Assembly: GCF_031755915.1 (NCBI RefSeq)
Contig: NC_083384.1
Coordinates: 25,561,001-25,625,000, forward strand
Source: Ziziphus jujuba
Taxonomy: Eukaryota > Streptophyta > Magnoliopsida > Rosales > Rhamnaceae
Length of the DNA: 64,000 bases
Direction: 5' to 3'
A model generated the notes under the pieces. It ran no database searches and was not told where the DNA came from. It saw nothing but the letters and a program-made list of their open reading frames with translations. Made by a program: the position numbers and the translations under genes. Positions 21,641-33,868 of the stretch are shown in pieces (position 1 is the stretch's first letter; the number at the start of each line of letters is the position of its first letter).

Positions 21641-22480
21641 TATAGCTAACCTGGATAATATAAGAACTAGGGATGTTGCAAACCTAGGGAATGTTAATGT
21701 TAAAGAAGCACAAGTTAATAGTGTTCCACAAATGGCATTGATAAGTTATACACTGCCACTAATTGAAATTCAAATGAGAATAAGAAAACCAGCTATTCAG
21801 GCAAACAATTTTGAGTTAAAGCTAATGACCTTGTAGATGATTAAAGCAATTCAATTTTATGGTTTCCTTACTGAAGATCCAAATACTCACATTGTAAATT
21901 TTATGGTGCTATGCAATGTTAAATGTAATAGTGTTACTAATCATGTCATTCACCTTTGTCTTTTTGTTGAGGGATAAAGTAAAAAGTTTGTTGAATTATT
22001 TACCTACAAATTTAGTAACTAGCTATGAGGATTTGGTGCCAAAGTTCCTTTCAAAATTCTTTTCACCAGCCAAAATAACGAGATTGCATATGGAAATTAA
22101 TAACTTTGCTCAATATGAAGGTGAGTTATCATATGAAGAAAGAGCAATATAAATATTTGCTGAGAGGACACCCCCAGCATGGTTTACCCTAAGTGGATGC
22201 AAGTTCAAAACTTTTGACTACCACTACTAGAACTTTAGCATATGATCATTAGGAGGGAAATTTATGAAGAAAACAGATGATGAATCTTATGATTTGTTAG
22301 AGAACATAAAATTCGACAATTATCAATGGCATAATGATAAAAACAAGTTAAAGAAGTTAGTTGGAGAACATGAGATAGATGCTATAATTGCAAGGATAGC
22401 CTAAATTGCTTCTTTTCTTAAGAAATTGGATAGTAACCAATTGACAGTAAATTTTATTCAAACCTCTCCTATAATTTATG
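21640..22480 (+). pseudogene. Athila-like gag relic
   Basis: Fragments in shifting frames match plant retrotransposon gag (PF03732): IRKPAIQANNFELKL, FYGFLTEDPNTHIVNF, and the open piece at 21916-22152 with FVFLLRDKVKSLLNYLPTNL, YEDLVPKFLSKFFSPAKITR and MEINNFAQYEGELSYEE. This protein forms the virus-like particle shell in intact elements. At least two frameshifts and several stops are present. Confidence 0.8.
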
Positions 22481-23309
22481 AATTTTGCAATAAAACTCGT
22501 TCAAGTACTGAATGCTAGGTGGATAACCCTTTTGCTAGAGAACAATGGAGCAAGCTCAATTTCTAGGTAATTATAATATGTAACAAAATAATCCATATTC
22601 TATCAGCTTTAATCCAAGACAGTGCAACCATCCATACTTTTCTTAGAGGAACATTCCGAATGTGATGTAACCTAAGCTCAACATGCAACAACCATAAACT
22701 AAAATGAGAAGAAGCAATGGCTCAGTTGGCTAACTTCCAAAGCCAATTCATGTAAAAAACAAAGACTAAATTCTTGATCCAATAGGTTTAAATTAGAAAT
22801 TTGGATGTACAATTTAGTGAAATGGCTATATGCTTTTTAAAAGGCAACAAGGAAATCTACCTAGTACTTCAGAGACAAATTCTAGAGGAGGAGGAAATGA
22901 GCATTGCAAAGCAATTGTCTTAATAAGTGGAAAAGAGTTAGAGGCTCATGAGAAGACTAAAAGAGGCTCATGAGAAGACTAAAAGACTAATAAGGATGAA
23001 ATCCAACAAGCTTTTCCATTATAGGTACCCATTAAAGGAAAGATTGAAGACCATATGGACGTTAAAATTCAACCATCTCAAGAACCAAAACTAAGAATTC
23101 CTTTTCCTCAAAACAGAAGAATATTAAGTTAGGCAAGCAATATGCTAAAGTCTTGGAGGTTTTCAAAAACTTCTCATTAACATTTCATTCACAAATGCTC
23201 TTGAACAAATGCTAAGTTAGTGAAATTCATGAAGGATATCCTTTCAAATAGGAGGAATCTATGTGAATATAAAACAATTGCACTTATTGAAGAGTGCAAT
23301 GCCATCTTG

Positions 23310-23710
23310 TAGAAGAAGTTGCCTTAAAAATCAAAAGATCCAGGAAGTTTCTCTGTTTATTGTTTTATGGGCAATGGAACTTTTGAAAAGATATTATATT
23401 ATTTAGGTGCAAGTATTAATTTGATGCCTTTGTCTATTTTCAATAAACTTGAATTAGGTGAAGCAAGACCCAATATAATGTCACTACAATTGGTAGGTCG
23501 TTTTATCAAGTACCCTAGAGGTTTGATTGAAGATGTTCTTATTAAAGTTGGTAAATTTATTTTTCTACAAAATTTATAGTTTTGGACATAGAAAAAGATG
23601 AAAAGATTCCTATCATACTTAGACAACCATTCTTAGCAATTGGGAAAGCACTTGTAGATGTTCAGAAGGGTGTTTGCACCTTTAAGTATAGGAGGAGGAA
23701 GCCATCTTAA
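23310..23710 (+). pseudogene. Athila-like aspartic protease relic
   Basis: The piece at 23367-23579 reads YYLGASINLMPLSIFNKLEL, then GEARPNIMSLQLVGRFIKYP and RGLIEDVLIKVGKF. This is the retropepsin-like domain of Athila pol. The family has an Asp directly before LGAS as the catalytic residue; here it is Tyr, so the enzyme is dead as well as truncated. Confidence 0.8.
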
Positions 23711-24229
23711 ATGTTTTTAATGCTATCAAATACTCGAAAAAAAGTTACAATTGTTTTCACATTGATGCAATAGATACCTTAATATGTAATCATGTGGGTC
23801 AATTAATAGGTCTTTTGAAGGTTAGCTTGGTGCAGGGTGACTCAAAAGATGTGGAAGATTCATAGATGAAGGAATATACATTCTGGATGAATTCTTTTAA
23901 GCCAAATAGAAGAAAATATTTTGAAGCATGAGATCAAAGTACTTCATGTTCGGTGCCATCAATAAAGATGCTGCCTATTCTTGAACTTAAACAATTACCT
24001 GACCATCTTTGTTATGCCTTCTTGGTAAATCATCTACATTACCGGTGATTATCTCTTATTTGTTTACCTTGGAGGAAGAAGAGAAGCAATTAAAGTTATT
24101 AAGAAGCACAAGTCGACAATAAGGTGGACAATTGAGGAATATAAAAGGAATTCATCCATCTATATGTATGCATTGAATTTTGCAAGGGGACAATATCAAA
24201 CTATCAGTGAACCATAAAGAAGACTAAAT

Positions 24230-25500
24230 GCAATAATGAAAGAAGTGGCTAGGAAAGAGGTTTTAAAATTGTTAGATGGTTGGTGATCTACCCTTTTTCA
24301 GATAACTCATGGGTTAGTATCTTCCAAGTTATGCCCAAGAAAGGAGATATGATGGTAGTTAAGAATAAGAATAATGAGTAAATTATTACAAGAACTATCA
24401 TTGGATGGCGTATTTGCAATAACTTTCAGAATTTATAAATGGCCACCCAAAACAATCACTTCCCACTACCATTTATTGACCAAATATTAGACAGGCTAGT
24501 AGGACATAAATTTTATTGCTTTTTAGACATCTATTCCAGGTGTAATAAATAGCCATAGCATTAAAGGATCAAGAAAAGACCACATTCACCTATGTTTATG
24601 GTATGTTTGCCTTTCATAGTATACCGTTTAGATTAGATAATGCTTTGAGTATCTTTTAAAGATGCATGATGACAATCTTATCAGATATGGTAGAGCGGAT
24701 CATTGCGGTATTTATGGATAATTTTTCTATATCTGGGGACTTTTTGTTGGTTACCTAATGAATTTGTTTTGCTATTGGAAAGGTGTGAACAAACCTATCT
24801 TATATTAAATTAGGCAAATTTTCATTTTACGGTATGAGAAGGATTAGTCTTGGGTCATAGAATCTTGTTTAAAGGAATTAAAGTGGATCGAGTAAAGATT
24901 GAAACAATAGAGAAACCATCACCACCAATCTTACTAAAAGGAGTTAGAAGCTTCCTAGGTCATACAAGCTTTTATAAAAAAATTATTAAGGATTTACCAG
25001 ATTGATAAACCACTTTCAATTCTTCTAGTGTAAGGTACTCCTTTTATTTTTTCTAAGGCATGTGAAAAGTCATTTACCATCTCAATGGGAAACTTGTTTC
25101 TACACCAATTTTTGTAACACATGATTAGGTACTGGCATTTGAATTAATGTGCAATGTAAGTGATTATGCAGTAAAAGCGGTCCTTAGGCAATGCAAGAAT
25201 AAGGTTTTTCATAACATTTAATATGCAAGTTATACTCTTAATGAACTTAATTATGCCACAACGGTGAAGGAGTTTCTAGCTATTGTGTTTGAATGTAATA
25301 AGTTTATATCATATATTATTCGTAATAAGATTATTGTTTTCACTAGTACTTCGCAATAAAATACCTTATGGTCAAGAAAGATGCAAAGTCTGGGCTCACT
25401 CATTGAGTGCTTTTATTATAAAATTTTAATAAGGAATTCAAGATAAAAGAGGTACTAAAAACCTAGCAGCAAATCACATCCGTAGCTTTGAAGTGGCATA
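24230..25500 (+). pseudogene. Athila-like reverse transcriptase and RNase H relic
   Basis: Multiple frames carry gypsy RT blocks. Examples are a KNENNE-like stretch at about 24365, the fingers/palm region at 24420-24600, and VERIIAVFMDNFSISGD at about 24690-24740, where the catalytic FMDD-type motif reads FMDN. The region around 24900-25500 corresponds to the RT connection and RNase H (a GVRSFLGHTSFY-like stretch at about 24940, then RNase H-type sequence). Stops are frequent and no frame exceeds 60 codons. Confidence 0.75.
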
Positions 25501-25599
25501 GGAAAAGGAGTTGCAAGAGCTTCCTGTTGATGATAATTTTTTGAATGAGCAATTCTTTGCTAATTTGGAATCGTAATCTTCTCCTTGATATTCAGATTT

Positions 25600-26658
25600 T
25601 ATTACCATCTAGTGGCTAATGTTTTACCACCAGAACTTTTATATCAACAAAAGAAAAATATTATTTTTCGATGTGAAGTACTACTATTGGGAAAAACTGG
25701 TGCTCTAAAGGAATTATGCTAACTAATTAATATGGAGATGTGTGTCGAAATGAGAAATGGAAAGTATTTTAAAGCGTGGTCATATACTTGAGTATGGAGA
25801 ACAATTTGGAAAAAATCGGACAATTGCTAAGGTACTTAGTTAGGATTTTATTAGCTAATTTTATATAAAGATGCTCATGCTGTTGTAGTCAATTGTGATT
25901 ATTGTCAATGGATAGGGAATATTACAAAAAGAAATGAGATGTTTTTGAAAAGCATTCTAAAAGTTGAACTATTTAGTGCATGAGGCGTTGACTTTTGGGG
26001 ACCTTTCCTTTCTTCATATTACAATAAGTGCATCTTGCTAATAGTATATATGTGTCTAAGTGGGTTGAAGTAATAGCAACTCAAACAAAGGATGGTAAGG
26101 TTGTGCTTAATTTTCTTCCAAAAAATATTTTCACAAGGTTTGGTACTCTAAGAACCATAATATATTATAAGGGAACTTACTTTTATAATAAGCAATTTGA
26201 GGCTTTGCTATTGAATATAGAGTCAAGCATCAAGCTTTTTTTACTTATCATCCACAAATTAATGGTCAAGGAGTGATATCTAATAGAAAGGTGAAGGTAA
26301 TTCTTGAGAAAATAGATAACATCTGTCATAAAGATTGAGCAAAAATGATTGATGATGTATTATGGGCTTACCGTGCAACTTCTAAAACACTTATAGGGAT
26401 GTCTCCTTATAAGTTGGTTTACACAAAAGCATGTCATCTTCTGGTGGAATTGGAACACAAGGTATATTTTGCAATGAAGCATCCTAACGTGGATTTGCAA
26501 GCAATGGGTAAGAAAAAAATTTTAAAATTGAATGAGTTAGAAAAATTTCACAATGAGGCTTATGAGAAAGTAAAAACTTATAAGGAGATGAAAAAATATT
26601 AGTAATATAAGCACATATCAAGAAAAAAAGTTTTCATCTGAATAGTAAGTACTTCTAT
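25600..26658 (+). pseudogene. Athila-like integrase relic, cut by the family-C insertion
   Basis: The core reads IYVSKWVEVIATQTKDGKVV and NIFTRFGTLRTIIYYKGTYF (26028-26276). The expected DEG catalytic Asp is replaced in IYYKGTYF. The C-terminal part at 26345-26602 reads [38 protein letters not shown] and [18 protein letters not shown]. The frame is lost near 26605 and the sequence breaks at 26658, where the LTR of another gypsy element begins. The integrase remainder reappears at about 36739. Confidence 0.8.
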
Positions 26659-27756
26659 TGATGAGAACCCGCCTATACCTGTATCAACAACTACACACAA
26701 GGGTGCTAATCCTGTGCAACTGAAGACAGGGCCAATTACAAAGGCACAAGCTTTGAGGTTTACGGACGATCTTGAGGTTTACGAACGATCTTGTTAGCTA
26801 CATACAAAAATTTATTAAATCTCAAGAAGGCAGAATGATACTAGAAAATTCTAACCCCGTGTTGAATATCCAAGTTGTAATGACAAAAATGGACCTTGGA
26901 AGTTATTTTGGTGCATTTAAGGACTTTGGGCAGTAAGGGAAGAGATTGTTAGCTTATGAGCATGATGGAGCTCACCAAAGGACCATAAAATCAAGCCAAG
27001 ATAGAAGCAAGGGCATCCAAGCTTCTATATTGGCCGAATTAAGCGTGTTTGGCGTTGGGAAGGAGCTTTCTTGCAATTCAAGCAAGCTTTGATCATTCAA
27101 ATCAATGGCAACATGTGGGGACTAGTTCTAATCCTACTTGGCATCTTATATAGCACATTGAATCTGATTTGAAACCTAAACTAGTTGGTGATTGGATGAA
27201 GAAAGCTTATTTGGAGAGCTGGTCAACTACTTTCCAAATCTAAAATTTGACTTTTGTTTTAGGAAATAGTCTTTTATTTTTCTGTTTTTATTTAATTATT
27301 TGCTAGTAAAATTTATTTAGGAAGATTGAATTTTAATATTTTTGATTTAAATTAACTAATTCCTCTTTCAAAATTAAGGAATTAATTAATACAAATTAGA
27401 TTAGAAAAGACTTGTGAAATTCAGTTACATCATGATTTTAACAATATTGGCTGGTTTTACTTATTGTTTTTAGGGTTTTTTATTTTTTTTCCTTTAGCCT
27501 ATTTAAAGGCTTATTTTCTCAGTAAACGACACTACATTATTCATCCAATAAAATTATTGTGAAAAAGATTTCTCTTTGTTCTCTTAAAACACCTAAAACA
27601 TTAAATAGAGAACATGTGTTTTAGTTTGACTTATCAATAGGACAATTTATAACTTATTGTGGCATCTTCGACATATACCAAGGTTTCTATTCATAAGTTG
27701 ATTAGGGGTTAAAGTGGCCATTAGAATCTGAACTTAATTTCGATCTGGGCTAATTT

Positions 27757-28792
27757 TGTTAAAAAGGTGGTAATCTTCCACCTTGTGCAAGCCAAAGTCC
27801 ACCAAGGTTTGCACCATTTTTCTTTCTTTGCAAGAAATGTTTTGTTAAATGTATTAAAATAATAACTATGTTTATGTTTTATGCTTTTTTTAATGTCTTT
27901 TTGAATGCCTAAGTTTCATTGTATTTAGTTTAGGAATTGTCTCTTATTGGGTATTATTTTTGTTTTGTAAAATGTCTATGTACTGGAAATTGTGTTTCCA
28001 GCAATATAGGTCCATTGTGGGGGCTGACGTGTTCGATGTTACTTGAAACAGGTTATGAATCTTTTATATGTTTTAACATACTTAAAGAGGAAAATATAGC
28101 TAAAAGAATGACTCAAAAAGGACTTGGGAAGCCCAAAATATGCAGATTGCAAGTTGGTATAATTGTTGAGATTTCCAGCAGTTATGGTCCACGGGGTTTT
28201 AGATGAGTTGGAGGCCTTCTCAAATTCCTTTGGGCCTAGTCTTCCCCAGATTTCATTCTTAATGCCACATGTCAAAATTCAAGCAATTTGGATGAGGATA
28301 TCCAAGCTTTCTATCATATCAAAGAAGCTTTACTCAATTTGGAAGGAGACAGTTTTTGGAGTTCAAATTCTCACAAACCTTTACCAACTTTATATACTTA
28401 TATGTGTAGCTGGTATTTGAACATTTTGTATTAGATTGTTGGGTGGAAATTTTTTATTTTTTGAATTTCAAAAACTTTATTTGGTCTCACACAAACTACA
28501 TATGTGTGAGCCAAATTTTGTACCAATATAATACAACAATAAAATAAAAAACAATATTATTATGTTGTCTAGTTTGTGTGGCCCACTCTTAGCATCTTCT
28601 CTTATTCTTCATCTTCTTCTTATTCCTTTCAAACAAAAACCCTAACAAACCTCAACATCACCATAACAAAGACAAAGACAATAATCACCTAAACAACAAA
28701 CCAAAAACCGGATGAAAGGTTGTTCACAAGAATAACACCTTGTGTACAACTCTCTTAGCCAAGTGAACCAAAAACTATACCAAACTCCAACA
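27757..28792 (+). repeat. Copia 5' LTR
   Basis: 1036 bp, starts TGTTAAAAAGG and ends CTCCAACA. It is nearly collinear with 32761-33806. It contains an inverted repeat (TTGGTCTCACAC at 28481-28492 and GTGTGAGCCAA at 28504-28514) that is mostly kept in the 3' LTR. Confidence 0.92.
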
Positions 28793-28805
28793 TGGTATCA
28801 AAGTT
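28793..28805 (+). promoter_or_regulatory. Copia primer-binding site
   Basis: 'tggtatcaaagtt' directly follows the 5' LTR. It matches the TGGTATCAGAGC type complementary to initiator tRNA-Met, used to prime minus-strand DNA synthesis. Confidence 0.88.
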
Positions 28806-28818
28806 TTTTTTGAACCAT

Positions 28819-29929
28819 TGATGAGAATTTGTCCGTACCTATACAATCAACTACTCGTTGGGGTACTGATCTTGTACAAATGAAGACGGGAACAATCACA
28901 AGGGCACAAGTTAAATGATTCAAGAACAATCTAGTTAGTTTTATACAAGGTGTGATTCAACTCAAGAGGGCATGAGAATACCCAAAGATCCAAAGCCCGT
29001 CTTGTGCATCCAAGTTATGATGGCAGAAATGGATCCGGCAAGCTGTTTTGGTACATCTATGGATTCCAGGTAGCAAGGAATTAATTTGTTGACTTATGAA
29101 TGAGATTGAGCATTCTAAGAGACTATGAAATCATGTCAAGGAAGAAGAATGATGGACCAAACATCACATTTGTGCAGAAGACTCCATTTGGTTGAAAATC
29201 ATCCAATTTGGTGCTGACTTTGACTTCCTTTGTTTATCAAGCAAGTTTGACTTATTCTAATCAAGGGAAACATATGAGAATCAATATTAATCCTATTTGG
29301 TATCCTAATTTGGAGCCTAAGCTAGGTGGTGATAGGACAAAGACAGTTTAGTTTGAAAATTAGTCAACTAGTTTCCTAATTTGAACATTTGAATTTTGTT
29401 TTAGGAAATAGCCTTTATTTTGGTTTTTATTTATTTATTTGCTGGAAAATTATGTTAGGAAAGTTAGAATTTTATTATTTTGATTGTAAATTAATTAATT
29501 CTTATTTTAAAATTAGTTAATTAATTAATACAAATTAGATTAGGAAAGGGTGCAAATTTGGCAATTTCCTTTTTGTTCATCAATGTTAGCCGAATTTTAC
29601 CTAATATTCTAGGATTTTTGTTTTGTACTCTTAGCCTATTTAAAGGATTATTTTTCAATGAGAAAACAGCTTAGTTATTATTCAAAAATTATTTGTGAGA
29701 AGAATTTTCTTTGTTCTCTTTGAACACCTAAAACACTTAAGAGAAATCAGGTGTTTCAGTTTGACTTATCAATAGGACATCCATCACCTATTGTGGTGCC
29801 TTCATCATATACCAAAGATTCTAATCATAAGTTGATTAAGGGTTAAGGTGAGCATTAGAACCTGAGCTTAATTGTGATCCAAGCTAATATAATACGAGTT
29901 TAGGAGCAAGTTGACCTATGTTCGTATCA
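28819..29929 (+). mobile_element. Solo LTR of gypsy family C (1111 bp) inside the copia element
   Basis: Starts TGATGAGAATTTG and ends TTCGTATCA, flanked by the 5-bp duplication ACCAT (28814-28818 and 29930-29934). It matches the family-C LTRs at 26659-27756, 44057-45087 and 49830-50953 over their lengths. It lies 13 bp after the copia PBS, so it entered after the copia insertion, which itself sits in an LTR of the same family. Confidence 0.92.
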
Positions 29930-30099
29930 ACCATTGAGGGACCTTTTAAGCCATCTATCTAGCCTATTTTCTTATGAGAGAACCCCCCATTTCATTCCTT
30001 TTATTTTTGGTTTGAAGTGGTATAAAAATCTGGCTAGAGAACTCATCAAAAATCCAACCCGCACGCTACTTTCTTCAAAATCCGATGTTGTGTCTTGAC

Positions 30100-31010
30100 T
30101 TCTCAAAGTTTTGCACCATCCACTCCACCAACATTTGAGGGCCAAAATTACTCTATTTGGAGCAGAAAGATGAAAGCCTAGGTACAAGCCTTTGGACTTT
30201 GGGATGTGATGGAAGAAGGTTATGAAGTTAAGGAGTTGAGAGTAAATGCAACAAAAGCACAAAGATTTGCACATTAGGCTGAGATAGCTAAAAGATTCAA
30301 GGGCTTTATAGCCCTTCATTCTTTGGTGAGTGACTCCATGTTCACTATAGTCATGTCTCGTTTAAGTTCTAGAGAAGTTTGGTTAAAGTTGTAAGAAGAA
30401 TTTCAGGGAAGCACTAGGACCTGACAAATGCAAGTTTTAAACTTAAGATTAGTTTGAAACAATTAGAATGAAAGAAAATGAGTTGGTTAAGGACTTCACC
30501 AATAGATCACTAAGAGTTGTGAATCAAATTAGAGTCCTTGGAGAGCTATTGACTGACCAAAGGGTTGTAGAAAAGATATTGGTGAGCTTACCCAAAAAGT
30601 TTGAAGCTATGATTTCTTCTCTTGAGGAATCAAGGAATCTTAGTGTGATTACTTTGAGTGAGCTTATCAATGCCCTCCAAGCAACCAAACAAAGAAGAGC
30701 CATATGAAAGGAGGAGTCTTTGAAAAATGCTTTTATGTCTATTCAGATTAAAAAGAAGAACAAAAAGAACAACGATAAGAACAAAAGAGGAATCGGTTAT
30801 GGAGGTTTCAACAACAACAACAATGCAAGGCAATAATAAGAAGGACAACAATAAAATTGTGGGGGTTATCTACCGTGCCCCCATTGCAAGAAGCATGGAC
30901 ATGCACCAAACAAGTGCTTTTGGAGACCAGATGCAACTTGTGACAAATATGGGCAAAGAGGATATGTTGGCAAAATATGCAAGAAACGATGACAATAAGC
31001 AAATGTTGTG
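30100..31010 (+). pseudogene. Copia gag relic with CCHC knuckles
   Basis: From about 30109 the frame reads PPTFEGQNYSIWSRKMKA, stop, then QAFGLWDVMEEGYEV, the UBN2/DUF4219-type copia gag start. The piece at 30468-30707 reads KDFTNRSLRVVNQIRVLGEL and LPKKFEAMISSLEESRNLSV. In another frame at about 30877 there is a zinc knuckle CPHCKKHGHAPNKC, then a weaker CDKYGQRGYVGKIC that has lost one Cys and the His. Stops and frameshifts rule out a working protein. Confidence 0.88.
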
Positions 31011-31059
31011 AATGAGGAGGCCGAGACCTTATTTGTGGTTACACACTTCAAAAGCTACA

Positions 31060-31790
31060 GGTAGTGGTCGTGATTAGTTGGTAGATAGTGGTTACTCACA
31101 CCACATGACTTATGAAGAAACCAACTTTGTGGAGCTTGACCGATCCTACAAGCCAAGGGTGAAGAGAAAATGAGACATCTCATTGAACACCAATAAAGGT
31201 ACGAAACTTATTCAAAATATTCTATATGTGCCTTCATTGTGTGAAAACTTGTCTAGTGTTGCACAATTGGTTGAAAATGGATATATTTTGAACTTCGGTT
31301 ATGATGGTTGTTTAATAGCGGATGTTTTTGGAAGTGAGGTGTTTAAAGTTGCCTTGAAAGATAAAAGCTATAGGCTAAAAGCCAAAGTTGAGTCTATTTC
31401 TCAACTTTGCATAAAAGGCTTGGTCACTTTAATTATGGTGTAATGAAAAATAGTAATGCTTTGGTGAATGATATACCTTTGATTGATGATGTGAAAAATA
31501 TTTGTGAAGTTTGTCAACTTGGAAAGTCCACTAGGTTGCCATTTCCTAAAATTAGTGCATTGAGAGCCAAGGAGAAATTAGAATTTGTTCATTCGGATAT
31601 GTGTGGTCCTATGAGCGTCTTCTTTGAATGGATGCAGATAATTTCTTACCTTTATTGATGACTACTCTAGGATGTGTTGGGTTTGTTTTTTCACATATAA
31701 ATCATAAGTTCTTGAAAAGTTTATGGAATTTATGAACATGGCCGAAAATCAAAGTGGGTTCACCTTGAAGTGCTTAAGGATTGATGGCTA
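31060..31790 (+). pseudogene. Copia protease and integrase N-terminal relic
   Basis: LVDSGYSHHMTYEETNF at about 31080 is the copia protease active-site block with DSG intact; the preceding residue is a stop (TAG) where TGG is usual. GAG-pre-integrase follows at 31183-31443 (LSSVAQLVENGYILNFGYDG) and the integrase zinc finger at 31407-31658 (HKRLGHFNYG, CEVCQLGKSTRLPFPK, LEFVHSDMCGPM). The catalytic core after SDMCGPM is lost; the sequence jumps to the RT C-terminal half near 31785. Confidence 0.85.
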
Positions 31791-31799
31791 CTTGCTTGG

Positions 31800-32510
31800 A
31801 CATGGCTTTAGAATAAGCCAAAATGAACCCACCTTGTATGTAAGGATTGAAGGAAGTATGTAGTGATCTCTTTGTATGTGGATGACTTGTTAATCAACAG
31901 TGAGGACCCAAGGAATGTGGATGTGCTAAGGCATGAATTTGGGGAGAAGTTTGAGATATCTAGCTTGAGTCTCATGAATTACTTTCTTGTGTGGAAGTAA
32001 TGCAATGCCAAAGAGGAATATTTATATCACAAGAAAAGTACATCAAGGATCTGTTGAAAAAGTTTAATCTTGAAGAATGCAATCCAATGATCCAAGGAGA
32101 GAAGTATAGTTTGCTTTATGTGTGCTCATCTAGGTCTGATATTATGTATGTCGTGTATGTGCTCTAAAGATACATGCAAGCGTCCACCTAAATCCATCTT
32201 AAAGGTGCCAAAAGAGTTCTTAGGTATCTTAAGAGCACTAATGATTATGAAGTTTGATATGAAGTAAAGAATGAGTTGAAGCTTGTTGGCTATTTGGATA
32301 GTGATTGGGTGGGCTGTATTGATTATATGAGGAGTACTTTAGGCTACTTATTTTCACTTGGGAGTGATCCTTTCTCATGGAATGCAAAGAAGCAAAGCAC
32401 AACGGCTCAAAGTATCGAGGAAGCCGAATACATTGCTTGCTCAACTTGTGCAAACCAATGTATATGGTTAAGGAAGTTGATGGGAGATCTTGTTCATATT
32501 TAAGAAGGTC
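31800..32510 (+). pseudogene. Copia reverse transcriptase C-terminus and RNase H relic
   Basis: VISLYVDDLLINSEDP at about 31865 holds the catalytic YVDD, followed by the thumb region (FGEKFEISSLSLMNYFL). RNase H at 32276-32503 reads KLVGYLDSDWVGCIDYMRST, LGYLFSLGSDPFSWNAKKQS and TTAQSIEEAEYIACS, with acidic residues in place, ending QCIWLRKLMGDL. The N-terminal half of RT is deleted. Confidence 0.88.
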
Positions 32511-32748
32511 CAACCATCATCAAATGTGACAAACTTTAGCAATTTCAATAGCCAAGATCCCAATACAGCATGGAAGAACAAAACATATTCTGGTGAAATA
32601 TCATTCCTTAAGAAAGTTTGAAGATCTTGGAGAAGTTTCTTAGGAGTATGTGAACTCGGAGGAGAAATTTGTAGATGTGTTTACAAAGCACCTTAGGAAG
32701 ACAGTATTTGAGGCATTGAAGACTCTCCTTAATATTTCTAGCAAGATT

Positions 32749-32760
32749 ACCAAGGAGTAG
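32749..32760 (+). promoter_or_regulatory. Copia polypurine tract
   Basis: 'accaaggagtag' immediately precedes the TGTTGAAAAGG start of the 3' LTR. This is the position where the plus-strand primer is made. Confidence 0.7.
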
Positions 32761-33806
32761 TGTTGAAAAGGTGGTAATCTTGCCATCTTGTTCAAGCCAA
32801 AGTCCACCAAGGTTTGCACCCTCTTTCTTTCTTCACAAGAAATGTTTTATTGAATATCTTAAAACAATAATTATGTCTATGTTTTATGCTTTTTTTAATG
32901 TCTTTTTAAATGCCTAAGTTTTGTTGTATTTAGTTTTGTAAAATGTCTTATTGGGTATTGATTTTTTGTTTTTGGTAAAATGTCTATGTGCTAGAAATTA
33001 TATTTCTAACAACATAGGTCCATCGTGGGGGCTGGTGTGTTCTATGTTAATTAAACTAGGTTATGAATTTTGATATGTTTAACCAGACTTGAAAAGGAAA
33101 ATATAGCAAAGAGAATGACTCAAAAAGGACTGGAGAAGCCTAAGATATGTAGGCTGCAAGTTGGTATTGCTGCTGAGATTTCTAGCAGTTATGGCCCACC
33201 GATTTAAGATGAGTTGGAAGCCTTACCAAATTCCTTTGAGCCTGGTCTTCTCCAGATTTCATCCTTAATGTCACATGTCAAAATTCAAGCAATTTGGATG
33301 AAGATGTCCCAGCCTTCCATCAGGTTAAAGGAGCTTTACTAAATTTGGAAGGAGATAGTTTTTGGAATTTAAATTCTCACCAACCTTTACCATCTTTGTA
33401 CACTTACATGTGCAGCTGGTATTTAAACATTTTATATTAGATTATTGGGTGAGAAATTTGTATTTTTTGAATTTTAAAGACTTTATTTGGTCTTACACAC
33501 ACTACACATGTGTGAGTCAAATTTTGTACCAATATAATACTACAATGAAATGAAAAATAATATTATTGTGATGTCTAGTTTGTGTGGCCTACTCTTAGCA
33601 TCTTCTCTTCTTCTTCATCCTTTTCATCTTCTTCTTCTTCCTTCCAAACAAAAACCTTAACAAACCTCAATATCACCATAACAAAAACAAACACAAAATC
33701 AACTAAACACCAAACCAAAAACCGGATTAAAAGTTGTGCATAAGACTAACACCTTGTGTACAACACTCTTGGCCAAGTGAACCCAAAACTACACCAAACT
33801 CCAAAA
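32761..33806 (+). repeat. Copia 3' LTR
   Basis: 1046 bp, starts TGTTGAAAAGG and ends CTCCAAAA (5' LTR: CTCCAACA). It differs from the 5' LTR by many substitutions and small indels, so the insertion is old. It is followed by TSD AATTT and the last 39 bp of the family-C LTR. Confidence 0.92.
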
Positions 33807-33850
33807 AATTTAATACGAATTTAGGAGTAAGTCGACCTAGATTCGTGTAA

Positions 33851-33868
33851 TTTGGTATTAGAGCCGAG
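33851..33868 (+). promoter_or_regulatory. Family-C gypsy primer-binding site
   Basis: 'tttggtattagagccgag' follows the LTR end, a tRNA-Met-type PBS with small changes. The minus-strand copies have it at 49811-49829 and about 44037-44056. Confidence 0.85.

Larger units (their letters stand above)
27757..33806 (+). mobile_element. Ty1/copia element with both LTRs, internally deleted
   Basis: LTRs 27757-28792 and 32761-33806, PBS 28793-28805, polypurine tract 32749-32760 and TSD AATTT (27752-27756 and 33807-33811). Domain order is copia: gag with knuckles, protease, GAG-pre-integrase, integrase start, RT end, RNase H. The integrase core and most of RT are missing. A family-C solo LTR (28819-29929) sits just after the PBS. 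The insertion lies within a family-C LTR. Confidence 0.93.
26659..33850 (+). repeat. Family-C 5' LTR, split by a copia element
   Basis: Starts TGATGAGAACC, is interrupted at 27756, and resumes 33812-33850 (end 'gacctagattcgtgtaa', where sister LTRs end '...cgtatca'). About 1137 bp without the insertion, close to the 1111-bp solo copy at 28819-29929 and the 1124-bp copy at 49830-50953. The terminal CA has become AA. Confidence 0.85.

Noticed and set aside
24230..25500. Endogenous pararetrovirus (caulimovirus-type) reverse transcriptase
   Set aside because: RT fragments in the window sit between LTRs with tRNA-type PBS, PPT and integrase, so they are gypsy or copia retrotransposons. No movement protein or viral coat motif was seen.
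30808..31051. Minus-strand Cys-rich frames opposite the copia gag
   Set aside because: They are mirror readings of the plus-strand zinc-knuckle region, which has the proper gag context.
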